Notes: generated by a model from the sequence alone, not told the origin. A stretch of 64,000 nt of DNA from Progne subis subis (GCA_022316685.1 JAKJHU010000030.1:7776860-7840859), one strand, 5' to 3'; counted from the stretch's first letter, positions 25,456-38,589 are shown. Program-made: numbers and translations.

Positions 25456-27081
25456 GGAACCAGAGACAAATGAAAAGGGGCTGTATTTGCTCAGTAACCA
25501 GTAACGTTTGCAGATATTTGCAGAGATGCAAATAGATGCAAAAGAGGATGCTGATTATTACCAAGGCTCTGCAGGCAGGAGACTAAGGGGTAGTCACAGC
25601 GCAATCCAAATACTGAGCTGAATTTTTGCAGTAGGAGAAAACAGAGAAGTCCTTGCTTGTAGTGTGTCATTAGAGTTTCTGATTTTGTCAATACTCTTTT
25701 GAGTCCTGAATATCTGTGTGCCAAAAACCAATGCCAGATGTTTATCTGCACATATCCAGTGAGAAATGTGAGTGAATGAAAATAAGGTTTTATCTCCTGT
25801 ACACTCCACTGAAGAGCCCCAGGCTGCTATAGAAATACATGAACAGGAAATTGTATAGATCCTAAGGGCAGCCCAGAGAACAGCCTGCGGTGTGACAAAC
25901 TACATTTTCATATGCTGTGGTTTGTGCTTTTTGAAGTGGTCTTGTAATGAGCTGAAAATATCCACATTTAGATGGTAAACATGCATCTAAGTCTGCTGGA
26001 AGTGAATTTCCACTTGGGAGAACGTGACTTGCTCAATGGACAGCTACAGCCTGAGACTCTTACACCATCCCTTTCTAGAGACAGAAAGCAAAACCCCAAC
26101 ACTTCTTCTCAGCTTATTAACATTTCTTCTGTTAATCAAATACAAAGCAAATATATTGTACTTACTTTTTCAATGCACAAATTACTGAAATGCTACACTA
26201 TAAAACTGCTAACTGCAGAGTATGAAAGTTGTTATTGCTTAACTGGAAAGTATTCTGTGTTTTTAGCAGAAAGTATGGCTTCACAGCTGAGAACTTCACA
26301 ACTGAGGACTGAAGGCAGGGGCAGCACTTTTCAAATATAAGCTATAATCTATAAGCATTTTTTTTCTGTAAAAGCAAATAGTGTTTGCTAAATTAACTAG
26401 TGGGGCTGAGATTCTTGAGGCTTTTCTCAGGCTTGGGAAGGAGGACTGCCATATGTGGTACAAGGTGAAAAATATTTACTCAGCTTTTGGCTGCATGTCA
26501 AGCTTTTGGTAAATAATAGATATGGGTACTGCAATTAATTGATTGAGCAAGGAAGTTTCCAGTGAATAGCTTCTGCTTCAAGTAAAAAACAAAGGTGTTG
26601 ACATAGAGTTAGTAGCATATCTGTCTTTGCTCATTAATGTTTTATGAACTAGAATATAATGACGACAGCAACATTTCACATAAATTTCTTGTCAACTCAG
26701 AGTGACTTCTTCTTGACAGTGGAAAGGAATCCAGAGAAATATATGGAAGAAACTGAAGTACACCAAATTTCAACATATTATACCCCAAGAAAGTAAGGGA
26801 TTTTAAAATCTCCTGATTTTTTTTTACTCCTTATTCTATTATTCTATATAGTCTTCAAATAGGCTAGTATTATGCTATGTATCTATGTATAGATAGATAC
26901 AAAAAAATTGTTTGGTGACAATGCTTACTGAATTATAATACATGAAAGTGAAGAGAAAATTTTCATCTCACCTAATTCAAAAAGGTAATTCACTAGTGTG
27001 GCTAAGCAAATACAAAGTCCATTGAAAAACAAAGCTTTCAAACTAAGATATGCCAAAAAATGCCAATATGCTGGTGTGAAG

Positions 27082-27101
27082 AAAAAAAAAAAAAAAAAAA
27101 A
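27082..27101. repeat. Poly(A) run, 20 bases
   Basis: Uninterrupted A run on the + strand with no recognisable retroposon beside it. Confidence 0.95.
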
Positions 27102-28235
27102 TCCTAACACATGTAAGGAGATATTTATTATTTAGCCTATTGATAGCAATTAATCAAACAAAAATGACACCCTCAGCAAAGTGAAGGTATCCTTATTTCA
27201 GCTGGAAGCATAGTGAGGGTAATTTTTTAGTTAGAAAGTTAAGGAATTAGTTTGAAGATGAGGTTTCAAACTTGGACTTCTTTGAAGACTTCAAGAGGCC
27301 AATGCTGCAAAGTTAACTTCCCTCACCAATGCACAGTCAATATTCAAAGGACATGCTCCTGAAAGGCCCTTGAATGAGAAGTTCTCAGGGTTTTCCAACA
27401 GAAGCCTCCAACTGACATTGCTCCAGGTTATGCCTCCTGCTTAAAAACTTGTGTCATGATTACCACCTTTCTGGAAGCACATTAGCTAGTCACAGGGAAG
27501 AAGCACCAACCAGTACAGCCTCACAAAACACAGTTTACTGTTCTTTCTTTTCAATTCACTTATGTATTCGACAAGTTCCTATAAATGTGTTATTATTTTG
27601 AACATAATGATTTTATTTAACTGTCACCTTAAGCTGACTTTAAGTATTATTTTAAGGTAACTGTATAACAGAAATCTCTTTAGGTGGTATGTATAAGTGT
27701 AGGAAGTGGGACATGTCTTAACTCCCCTGTCTCTACAGTATTTCTTCTATTTGAAGATTGATAGATGGCATCTCAGCTTCAGTTTCAAGTTATTAGCAAG
27801 AAGTAGGATATTGGTAAATATGTGTGAACATTAAGGCTAAAGGGGCACACGGCATATGTGACAGGCTCAAAGAGCACAAATCTAGCTATTATTCCGAACC
27901 ACCTGCCCGGGGCAGCACACACTGATGTCTGTACAAGGTGACTCACAGTATTGCTGATCTGCCTTACTCTTCACAGATCCCTCCTTTCTTCACTGCTTAT
28001 GTAAATTTTCTACACTCCTCATACACCCAAGCAGCTCAAGTGCCTGATGCTGAACAGTAAATATAGTATGGTTCCCTTTCCTATTCTATCTGCCCCATCA
28101 AATAATAACAGAGCTGAGGTAGTTGCAGCTTATTTTTGGCTTGCTTTGCTTAGCCCCTTTCTCATTTTAAGTAGATGTGATTTTAACTAGCTTCTAATTG
28201 AAGCTTTTAGAAAATGTGATCCTGTGGTGTTAACT

Positions 28236-28259
28236 TTGACATGGGGCTGCCCATGTCAA
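28236..28259. repeat. Perfect inverted repeat, 10-bp arms, 4-bp spacer
   Basis: TTGACATGGG, then GCTG, then CCCATGTCAA; the arms are exact reverse complements. It could form a small hairpin or a dyad binding site. No known regulator site is assigned. Confidence 0.9.
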
Positions 28260-29460
28260 TAGCAATCGCTGCATGACACGCAGATCCTTGAAAGGAAACT
28301 GAAAAATAGCATGTGATTTTCTGAGATAAACAGGCATAATGGAAAAGTTCATTTTATAGTGCCAGGCTGAACAGACAGAGTACAAATTAGAAATTCCTGT
28401 GGTCTAGATCTTACTGTGCCACTATCTTCATTTGCCATCGCAATGCCTTAGATTTCTTTGCAAGAAAAGGGATTATCTCACTTGTGAATAAAATAAATCC
28501 TGAGCTCTAAGTGTTCCCAATAGTTTTGGTTTTTGTTTTTGGTTTTTTTTTTTTTAATTTAGCTCTCTTATTGAAACATTTCTAACAACCAAGAACAATG
28601 AAGTAAGCACCTAATAGAACAAGTCTGTAAAAATAATCATTGTTACAGAACAAGCTCTCAAAAACTCAGTAGCTGCGGAAAACAAAAAAGACTTATAAAT
28701 GAGTCATCAGTTCTCATAAAAAGCTTAAACTACAGTTGTGGTCATTCATAAAAATGTTCTCAGACCAATGGGGTATGTTTCAGCTTAAAGCAATAACATT
28801 TTTCTAACCAGTGAAGGCTGGCAAGATCACCTTTAACCCACTTTTTATTTCAGATTTTTCAGTGCCTTTCTTCCTGTATTTCCTAAAACATTTAAATGAG
28901 CACAAATTAGCAAATAAAATCAATCAGAAATTGTGCTGTTGGTCCAGAGACACTTAGGTGTTACAGCCATGAAAGAAGCAGAGGTTCTCAAAGTAGATAC
29001 ATCTCTGCTTTTTGTACCAGAAAATTATTTTATTTCCTTACTCAGAGGGAAGCAATTTCTTATCTAAATTACAGACCTTGTGAGCTGACAGTCCAGTGTT
29101 GTAACTGTGAGAGTACCTGAAACACAGTAAAATTTCTCCTACTCAGAAAGTAAAAAGCTCACACTTTACTGAGCACAACAGAGTTGAGAGGCAGGGCCCA
29201 CATGTAAACAGTTAATAATGTAGTCACTTAAACCCCTGACATTAGTCAGTCATTAGATCTACAGTGATGATCCTAAGAACTCTTTATTTCTCTGACTTAT
29301 ATGCTGCAAAAAACTTTGGTCTGGATGTGGTTTTCATTCTCATTAGCAGAAACTCACTACCAGAGCAGTATTACGGTATTGCATCTAAAAAGTCACTTCC
29401 ACAGGTAATGGTGCAAAAAACTGATTTTTAATTTTGGGAGATTCCTTAATTTAAATCTAA

Positions 29461-29480
29461 TTTTTTTTTTTTTTTTTTTT
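29461..29480. repeat. Poly(T) run, 20 bases
   Basis: Uninterrupted T run followed directly by CAG. On the + strand it mimics an acceptor tract, but no exon follows. Confidence 0.95.
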
Positions 29481-30019
29481 CAGTTAACAAACTGAAATAA
29501 GTCTGTTTCAGTGGAAGAGAGTTAGAGGGTTTAGCCTCTCAATATTCTGACTGCTGTACCATACCTCTTAGATATACACTTGAAGGTAGCATAAAATCCT
29601 TCATTGATGCAGACAAAGCAGATTTTTTAACAGAAACCTTCCATAGGTAAGTGGTATTATCTATGCATTCTTGGAAAGACACTAGGACTCTGTGCTGGTA
29701 TTAGGGTGAGTGCAGAAATGTCTTTGTGAAACCAACCACTCTGAAATATGTGTGGTTCTTTTTTGGAAAGTTGAAGCAAATTGAATTGCTTTAAAAACCT
29801 TTTATTTAATATTTTGTCAAAGAGTCTCAGTCAAACTCTACTGTGTTATTTAAATTAAAATATATTCAAACTCGTTTATATTTATTTAGAGCCAAATAGA
29901 TCCCCTAGACCAATTTCTATGCCATCAGCTAATCCCTTTCTTATTATGGCTGCATTATTTTCTTATCTCTCATTCTGTAATGTATTTAGCCATGCAACAC
30001 CATTTAGAAGCAAAAAATG

Positions 30020-30118
30020 TAATTATTCTCATTTTGCAGAGGAAAAACCTGAATCATGAGGTCTGAAGCTCATATGGGACCTTATCTGACTCATCACATG
30101 TGGCTAAGACAAGTCCAC
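30020..30118 (-). repeat. MIR-like SINE fragment (weak)
   Basis: AATTATTCTCATTTTGCAGA, then GGAAAAACCTGAATCATGAG, and a later GTGGCTAAGACAAGTCC recall the antisense of MIR ('ATTATCCCCATTTTACAGATGAGGAAACTGAGGC'). Similarity is limited to the first 40 bases or so, so the call is weak. Confidence 0.35.
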
Positions 30119-31154
30119 CCTGCAGAGATGACAGCAGTAAGTTAATGGTACCGTAGTGACGAGAGTCCACAAATTATGCGCCAATACAAACATGATTCCT
30201 CAACAGAAACAATGGAGTATTAACACAACAGGGAAACCTGACTGTTGCACTAAGTTAATGAAATGTATTCTTTCACCACTTTTCAGTTATAATAAAACAA
30301 AAAATATTCTGGATGCATTTCTTGCTCTGTTTACAAAGCAAATTATCAGAGGTTGAAACCACTGAACTCCAGACTCTTCGCTGGCAAGTATTGTCTCATA
30401 TTCTGCCACAGGATTCAAGCTATCCTGACAGCTACAACTAAATGTTGCCAAAATAGTATCCACTTTAAAATATAAGAAACAAACATGGACACATAGAAAG
30501 TCAGTACTCAAGGGAGTGTCATATCTTAATACTATAAATATGTTGCAGAGAGCTGGGTAGTAAAAAGTAAAAAAGAGGTGACAAACCAAGACATTACTAA
30601 TGCCCACAGGGGGCCACTATGCTTGGGAGAGTTTTATTTCTCACTTCCACAATCTACTGGAACTCCCAGTGTGTTGAAACATCATGAGGTAGACACAGAG
30701 AGCTCCTAAACTTGATAACTCAATCCATTTAAGAAAGTTTTAGCCATGTTTCTTTAACACATTAGATGTAGCAACATCAAGATGATACACAGAATAGCTT
30801 ACATTTAAATTCAATAATAGTTTCATAATTTACACACTAGTTTTGGATAGATTTGTATGAAAAATTAGATAAATTATTTTACAGACCTATTTTGCATGAT
30901 CTATTGAGCTAAAATAATACATTTATTTACATAATAAATATAATAATACAATAATATTTATCTCTTAAACAGTAGTTAATTTAAGCATTTTAAAATGCAC
31001 ATATTAGCCACTGATATTGAGAAAAAAACATGATTAACTGAAAAATCAAGACATATTCCAAAGGCATTTAAATGAAAGATGGAATAACAAGGATTTGTTA
31101 TTAAATTATAATATTTCTGAAGCTCAGGAAATGTGAAGTATATATGAGAATATA

Positions 31155-31160
31155 TATAGG
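31155..31160. repeat. Target-site duplication TATAGG, left
   Basis: Six bases identical to 32258-32263, directly flanking the LTR ends. Confidence 0.85.
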
Positions 31161-31846
31161 TGTGGTGGTGCAGGAGTTGTTTTATTAAGTTATTTTTGTA
31201 AGATTTATAAGAATTATTTTTGTAATGGTTCATTCCACTGCACCCCCCTTGTGTTCTGTAATAGTTTCCCCCCTATGAGTTAGTTATATAACCAGACGTT
31301 TTATGTCAATCATTCCTTCCCTGCACCTGTCCCTGTCAATCCCCCCTCTCTCCTCTTGGTCGCCCTGTCTGTCACTTCAAGACCCTTCCCTGGATTCTGG
31401 AAAGATCCAGGAGAGGCGTCAAGTGATAGGCTGGTGCCCAGGGAATCCCCTCCTCCCCTCTTGTGATTTGTTAATTGCTCAGAAGTTGACACCCCATGTT
31501 ACACCCCTGTGTTCCCTGGTTGGCTGACCCGTTGTCACCAGCCCTGGATCCTCCCCTGTTTATAAGTGGCCGCAAGGCTTTGATTGTTACCCTGGTTTTT
31601 CTGAGTTTTTTATTTAGCCTTTTGAATTTCATAATGGAGTCAGATCTTTTAGTTACTGTACAATGTTAGAGCAGGTTTTCTACCTTTCCCACAGATGTAA
31701 CATAAACAAATCCTTTGTTTTTCATTCTTTGTCCTTTGTTTGCATATTTCTAACCTGAAAAACAACTGTAACTGACAGTTGGTCTGGCCACTGAGGCTGA
31801 GGGGTAGAAACCCCAAAAAGCCAATCTTCTGCCAGACCCAAAAATG

Positions 31847-31854
31847 TATAAAAA
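31847..31854 (+). promoter_or_regulatory. TATA box of the long class II LTR
   Basis: TATAAAAA on the + strand, 201 bp before AATAAA. A second TATA-like site at 31561-31566 lies 286 bp further upstream. Activity is unknown. Confidence 0.6.
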
Positions 31855-32047
31855 GAAAAGAATGAACAAAGAGGTCTCTTCTACCTTCTCTCTCCGCTCT
31901 CAGAGCAGTGAGCTGGAATCTGAAGGTCCTCTGCTCGCAAAGATCTCTGTCTGTGCGTGTTTGCTTTGTGTGTCTCGGTGACATTTGATCTAGGCTCTCT
32001 CTGGGCAGCAAGGGTCTGTGGCGGAGCTCCTTGCCTGAGTCCCCTTT

Positions 32048-32053
32048 AATAAA
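32048..32053 (+). terminator. Polyadenylation signal of the long class II LTR
   Basis: AATAAA in the context CCCCTTTAATAAACTACC, downstream of the LTR TATA box and 204 bp before the LTR end. Confidence 0.65.
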
Positions 32054-32257
32054 CTACCTTCTACCCTGCTCAAAGAGAGTTGACCCTTTTTCCGTCACCA
32101 CAGTCGTAACGCCATCAGGTCCATCCTGTCCATCCAAAAACCCTACCGGGAGGAGGTCACTTGCCCTGCCTGTAACCCCGACCGATCCACGCTGTCGCAG
32201 TGCAGAACTGAGCTATCCTATGGTCAATGCCTGCCAGGCGTGGGGGACACTGCAACA

Positions 32258-32263
32258 TATAGG
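32258..32263. repeat. Target-site duplication TATAGG, right
   Basis: Identical to 31155-31160, immediately after the terminal CA of the LTR. Confidence 0.85.
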
Positions 32264-33970
32264 GATGTGAATACTTATAAGAACCGCCAGCAAAGTCTGT
32301 ATTGGACCCTTGGGAACTTTGAATGTGCTCCAATTTTACTCTTTCAGTGCCTGAGGAAGACAGAGCGCAGTCTGCTAGGGAGGCGTGGGGGCTCAGTGCT
32401 GTAGGCAGTGGTGCAGGGCAGCAGTTCTGGCAGCAGCGCTCATGCATGGCAGGCTGAATGACAGAGTTTGCTCAGACAAACTTCCCAGCTTGTGCTCATG
32501 GAGCCACCTCTGAAGGCAGGTTGGTACATAGAAATCTGGTGAAGAGTTCATCAGTGTGCTGTCCAGGAATCTGAGCAGGGACCGATGCATAGCACTGTAC
32601 ACTGACAGATGCAAAGCAACAGTCCTGCCCTAAGGCCTTGGACATGGATGTTCATTAAGCATCCAACTCTGAGCTGACAGGCTTGGCTGGTTCACAGGGG
32701 GATGGGACTCTTCTCTCTGCTCAGAGCAGAAGGAAGAACCTCCCCTGGCTACCAGTGTACTCCTAAGGAACACATATGATGTCCTGGGGCTGGAAGGAGA
32801 AGACTCTATGTAAAGTAATCAAGACCAAGAAAAGAACAATGGTACAAAGTTGGTACAATCAATCATCCGTGTTGGAACACAAAACACACCTCAGAAAGAT
32901 GTTGAAGGTGTAAGGAGCACAAGGAGTGTTCTCCTCCTTCCAGTTTAAGGATAGCATAGAATGTCTTTGAGAATTGTAGAAATCTTCACTGAGAAAAACC
33001 TCTCTGGAGATGAAAATAACTGATGAAAAGTTCTGCTTCCTGTGGAACTGACCTTTGAGTGGTGGCAGAAGGAACAGGGGCCACAACCCACAGGTGGTCC
33101 AGAACATGCAGGGAAAGTCTCTGTAATGGCATGAGTTGGCATGTGCCACACAATTCTTTCAAGCAACAATTCATCCAAAGGAGAAGAAAATAGTTGAGCC
33201 ACATAACAGATGCTTGAAGGGACCATAAATGCTGCATTTGTGCTACTGTTGTAGGCAAACAATGGGAAGGGAAAACTTTCTGACCATCCATTTTCCATGC
33301 ATATTCAACAATTGCTAGGGTTAAATCCTTACAATAATTGTACTCTCACTGGAATGTAAATAAAGAATATCACACTCTCCCTGCCCTGCTTCATCTCATG
33401 AATAAAGCATCTGGTCCCCTAAAGACACACATAGCAAAACCACAATTCATTTCCAAAAAAAGCAGAATGTATATCTCAGCTAGTCCAGTTGAATGCTATG
33501 TCAGAGTTTCCTATCCTGCAGGGTAGGATCATTGCCTGTGCTGATGTCAAAGTGAGGGACAGTCTGAGGATGGGTGTGAGATGCATGGAGATAAACAAGA
33601 AATTTTTCCTCTCTGCACCTCTCCTAAGACAGGAGAGTTCCAGGGGAGGGGAGAAAAAAAATTTAAGTGTTTTCAGGATGCTGGGAAGGATCACAGTATC
33701 TTGAAAATCCCACTTCTCCCTTTCTGTGAAAGGGACAAAGTATCCTCCTGGCAGGGCTATCTTGAAATTGGGAGCTGGGGTTTCCCTGCTCAGATGCATC
33801 TGTCTGACATTGAAGCCAGTTCCTAAGACCAGGCATTGAGCAGATGACTGGCTCCAAGCAACACCATCCCTCATTCTGTGCTCATCCAAAAGGCCCTTTT
33901 GGTTCCACTGGCAATTCTGTCTACATAAAGTCAGTCCTAAAAGCAATAAATAGCCAGGCACTCAATGCTC
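32264..33970 (-). other. GC-richer intronic block next to the long LTR, origin unknown
   Basis: About 1.7 kb clearly richer in G and C than most of the intron, and open for 60-160 codons in several frames on both strands. The longest is a 161-codon minus-strand frame at 33476-33961. None of the translations resembles a protein family I know, and neither splice structure nor a polyadenylation context supports a gene. It may be an old, unrecognised transposable element, since it lies outside the target duplication of the LTR. Confidence 0.4.
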
Positions 33971-36900
33971 TCTGAATCCCTTCAGCATTCACTTTAGGTG
34001 CATCCAGATGACATAGCAACCTCACAAGTAGTAGCCAAAAGGTGACAGTTTGAGTAACATGCTAATAGCCATCTTGAAGTGATCTTTACTTGCTTCCATG
34101 GTGAAATGTCATTAAAGAAAAGGTGTACTGGCAAGAATAAATATGCAAATTATTTACTTTTCAGTCCATGCATGCCATTTTGCATATTCTTTCATTCTAG
34201 CAATTAAAAGTCTGGGTTGCCTCTATGTAGTCATTGGGCTGAGTGGAAAGGTAAACACTGGAAGTCTTTATTCTTCTGGTAGCTGACAGCTTCTCTTCTT
34301 GGAGAATAAAAAGTTGTCTATTTTTAGTCTTGTCACAGAACAATAGAGGTTGCATTAGTCACAGAGAATATGGAAATATGCCAGGAAAAGAATATTAGCT
34401 GTACCCCTGTAGAAACCTAATAAAAATGTCTATTGGGCTTTTGGAAATGACCCTTAACTACCACCCAACATATAATGAAATTGGCAAAACACAAAAAGCA
34501 AAGTCTCACTTTGCTTTGTGGCTCTCAAATGACCCACAAACCTCATTAAAAGGGATCAGCAGTGGCAAATGTAGACTCTGCCAAAATTCTTTGGCAACAT
34601 GTCCCAAAAAGCTGAAAGAGAACAGGTTTACATTGAAGCAACAAGCGTGCCTGTAAGGTTAATGGCTGTCAACATCTCTCACACTACAGACAGAAAAATC
34701 CCTTTTGACTTGTTTTCTTAATGAGTTATTCTGTTAAGTTTATTTCATCCACAGTCCACAGGAGCAGATAGTGCTGCTCTTTACTCAGATAAAATCCAGA
34801 TAAAGCTAAGGAAGGGGGTTTCTGCCTAAGAAAGGAGGACAGCAGGACAGCAGAAGGGAGAACAGCACTGGACTATCTGGAGCAACTGTTTTATGTTAAT
34901 AGTAAGGAAATATTTTTTTAAAGAACAGTGTTGCAGAGCATTTAATATTTTATTGTGCACATTCATGTCAATAAACTATAATTAAGGATAGATGTTGCAC
35001 TGAATTAAACAAAATCAAACAAAAAAATTATGGAACTCAGTTCTCCCTCCTTGCTAGCTAGAAATCAAGATTTCACTTTTGATTACCTTCTAGAAAATAC
35101 GGTCCAGATCAAGTGCAGACTATGAGTTTGTAGACGACCTATTTATGTTATGAAAGAGGTCTGGCTAACTGCTCCTCTCCAGTCTTGAAATCTGATAGCT
35201 TTTGAAAAATTTAGTGTTCTACTATCAAGTTATGAGTAAAAAAATCCTTCCTGTTTCTTTACAGAAAAGTCATAAATAATATCATGAGCAATTGGCCTCA
35301 CATGCTCTTTCACGTGAAAAAAGAAGAGAGCAATATGCATGCTTAGCCATACTGAGGCAACAGGGTGGAGAGGGAGTGAACATTTGGACTGGTGAGGTTT
35401 CTGATGAGAGGTCTGTAGAGTTGATTCATCTTTAGACAGTTACTGAGACCTCCATTGTGCTATTGAAGTTCACAGGAATACTAGCGAGAGTATGGTTTTT
35501 AACATTGAACCATCAGATTATAACAATGCAACCTGTTTCTCCCTGAAACTCCATATTTGTAGAGATCTTTATTCAATGTGTATCTTGCTCTGTTTGTGGA
35601 CTGTAATTTTAATGAGCCACATGCAGAATTCTTCTAAGACCCAGCTTCGCAAAGAGAAATTCACACTGGGAAAGTCCTTGTTTTGCACTGTTTTATTGTA
35701 TTGTGGACAAGTCTACCTTGATTTCACTCCATACATTTCCTTCTTCTTACAGTATAGAGCTGGTAAATTGATCTCCCACCCCGCCACCCCCTCAAAATTC
35801 AACTTCACCATTATTCAATCTCACTCACCCTCCCTGTTCTCCTTCATGCTGAGGCAGGAAAACAGACTTAAAAATCTCTCAACCTACATAATTCAAAGAC
35901 AACACTGGAGTTTAATTGGTTTTGTCCTTGCTTAAGACCGAAATTACAAACCACAAAATATTTAGTTAGAAAATTAAATCTGAGGTCAGCCAAATGGAAA
36001 GGTCTTTCTGAGTAAAAATAATTTTAAAAAACCCAGCAAACCAGTGCTCTTAGACATTGACTACAGACAGAAGAGGGATATTATGCACCTTAGTAGTTTT
36101 ACTGCTCATGTTATTCTTTAGATAGTTCTTGGCAATATGTAGCTAAATATGGGGCAGTATGGTGTTCAAAAATTATTGTGATGTACAAAGTGCCTTTCTG
36201 TATTTCATAGCTGGCAAAATCTATACTCCCAACGTGACTAAAAGCAGCAGGACTGGGGACAAGAGACCAGGATGGGAGCAGAAAGAGGAGAAGTTGACAT
36301 GGGTCAGCGTATTGCCATGGGTTGGGTGGCTAATCCAGCACACTTGGGAGTTCAGATGTTGGCTGTGTCTCCCAAACCCAGCTTCTCGGTGGTCTTCCCA
36401 GAGTGCAATAAATCCACATGACATTTCTGTTCTGTTCGGACCATCAAGACAGGAAAGATTAAGAGTCATGTTCTCATTACAGAAGAGGTCTTTGTGGAAA
36501 CCTTAGGATCTGACCAAAGCACAGGGATAAAATCATCTGCTCATGAGCATTACACGCCTAATTAAAAAAAGAAAAAGAAGACAACATACAGTTGATTTCA
36601 CTCCAGATTCTGTCTTAACTTTGCAAAAATATTCCGGTATTATTCTAGCTTTCTTGTTCTCCTGAACTTCCTGCTCAGACTGGAAATGGAAGGGCCAGAC
36701 AATTCTTCTCCTCTCAAGGGACTGTCAGAGCAATTCTGAAGAAAAGAACATTCATGTTTTTGAAGTTGGTGCTGACATTCAACTATAAATCACAGATCAT
36801 CAGTGGTTCTTAGCAGTGAGATGTACTGGCCAAAATCCCTAAGAATCAAAAGCACCAAAGGCAAAGGATCTTTATAATCAACAGAGGGAATATTTGGATC

Positions 36901-38589
36901 AAGAGGCCTGCTTAAGATTTGTATGAGAAATTTCACAAACTTCCATTTTTCTTTTGAACAGGAACATCTGTTATTAGGAGTGTTATTAAGAGAAACTCAA
37001 AAACATGTGAATGAGCACAGGGAAAACTTAGAAAGCAAATTTACCAAAGTATAACTTGATTCTTTTTCTCTCTGTTCCATTTTTGTCTTTTACAAGATTT
37101 AGCTGCCATTTTATCTCTACTGAATATACTTTTGATTCAGAATATATTTATGGCAGTATTTTTAAGGTATATTCAATGGATTTTCTGGTTCATAACCTTT
37201 GCCTAAAGATTGGTGAAAAGTGCCAAAGAAAAGTAAGCTTACTTCATATCAAAAAGGCCCTCATATCACACCAGAAAACTGTGGCTGGCAAACCTCAAAA
37301 GTTAAAAATCCTGTTAGATAAGCAAAAAAAGAGAAAGATTTTATAGATGCTTACTCAATTATAAGTTGCTCAGATCAGCTCATTATCAGTTAATTATTAA
37401 ATATACATTACAGTCATTCTTTAGATGAGATATTTGGGAAGCAGATGGCTCCTATCAACAGAGTTAAAAATAAATAAGACTGTCTTCAGGAACATCTGGT
37501 GCTGGTGACTGTCAGAAACCATGCCAAGCTTAGAAATTCAAATAAATCCATGGAGTTTGAGGTTTTTTATTCCTACTTTTATGACCAAAAGGACCAAAGG
37601 AAAGATCTAACTATGAAATTTGATTTGGAATCAGAAGTTAAGCTCTTTCTTCAAGGTATTTGCCCATGTTGAGACCAAAGCATTTTTTTCCCTTGGCTTA
37701 TACCTACCACAGCTAAACACTGAAGCACAGGTAAATGTACAGTATTTCATACTATGTCTTGTGACTGAAATTCAAATTAGTAATTTTGGGATTTTATTCT
37801 ATTATCCTTTAGCAGTTGCACTTCACAAAAGCTGTTTAATTTTCCAGGTAACAGTGTTACAGGAGTGATATGAATTTCAGTAAAACTTTTGACCATATCT
37901 CTCACTGTCACTTCATCAAACTTTTTTTAGTGAGAGAGGGATAGTATCATTTATCTTGTTGATATTTGGATTAGTCTCTAACTTGTTTTCTTGTAAGGGA
38001 GTAAAAACACTGTCAAAATGAAATTTAAGTGTTTTAGTGTTGTCTTACTCTTTTATCTATATTTCCAATAGGACTGTTGAATTTCACCCTAAAATACATC
38101 AGCTTGACCACCCATGGGTATAATCTTCTCTTTCCAAAGAATATGCCAAATTTAACCACTGATTGTCCTGCTGAATCAGAGTCTCCACTTTAGAAGTTTA
38201 TTTTCAAAGAAAACAGAATGGGAGCAGAGCTGGAGTTTTATGTGTGTGTGTGGTGTATGGGGTTGTGAAATCCTAATCAGGGTCCATCTGGAAATGGACT
38301 TGAACTGAAATATGAGTTAGACAAACCAATTCCAGCATGATGCTGCATATATAGGGGACAAGTCTTCCAAGAAAGAAGAAAATTGAGCACTAATGAGGAA
38401 ATATTTTCCCAATTCCTATTATGACTTTTCCCAAGATCCACATTCAGTACATAACTGGTCAAAAAATGGACTAATCTTGTCCAACCAAAGAAACTTTGGA
38501 TAGCCTCCTGCTGTTCCTCACTTGTCCTGTGTCAACTTAGTGGGTCTGAACAGCCTCTACATTTTTGTCTCCACCTTATCCTGAGTTCA
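33971..38589 (-). other. ANGPT1: ANGPT1 intron 1, no gene seen
   Basis: Ordinary intron. Open frames at 35492-35935 (147 codons) and 36159-36506 (115 codons) start at ATG but have no recognisable domain, signal or neighbour. A modest GC-richer patch lies at 36240-36480. There is a short GT run near 38240. Confidence 0.7.

Larger units (their letters stand above)
25456..31154 (-). other. ANGPT1: ANGPT1 intron 1, no gene seen
   Basis: Intron sequence with A and T runs (27082-27101, 28543-28555, 29461-29480), a MIR-like fragment (30020-30118), a palindrome (28236-28259) and a slightly GC-richer patch at 27840-28050 that includes GGTGACTCAC, an AP-1/MARE-like site. The 122-codon frame at 25972-26340 matches nothing I know. 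Confidence 0.7.
31161..32257 (+). mobile_element. Long solo LTR of a class II (ERVK-like) endogenous retrovirus
   Basis: A 1,097-bp element starting TGTGGTGGTGCAGG and ending CACTGCAACA, with TG...CA termini and the 6-bp target duplication TATAGG on both sides. It contains TATAAAAA (31847-31854), AATAAA (32048-32053) and a second TATA-like site, TTTATAAGTGG, near 31559. The TATA-to-AATAAA spacing of about 200 bp and the GC-rich U5 fit an LTR on the + strand. The right-hand 250 bp keep many CpGs (GTCGTAACGCC, ACCGGGAGG, CCCCGACCGATCCACGCTG), suggesting a fairly recent insertion. No internal viral genes adjoin, so it is a solo LTR. It is antisense to ANGPT1. The 120-codon minus-strand frame and the 79-codon plus-strand frame inside it are incidental. 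Confidence 0.88.

Noticed and set aside
29440..29500. T run plus CAG as a splice acceptor of a + strand exon
   Set aside because: No open exon with a donor follows, and no + strand gene is indicated here.
31649..32447. Open frames of 79-120 codons in and around the long LTR as retroviral proteins
   Set aside because: They fall inside the LTR's U3-R-U5 or cross its edge, and none resembles gag, pol or env.
33476..33961. 161-codon minus-strand frame as a gene
   Set aside because: It lies in a GC-richer block where several frames are open at once; the translation resembles no family and there is no supporting gene structure.
35492..35935. 147-codon plus-strand frame as a gene
   Set aside because: No recognisable domain, no splice or polyadenylation context, and ordinary intronic composition.
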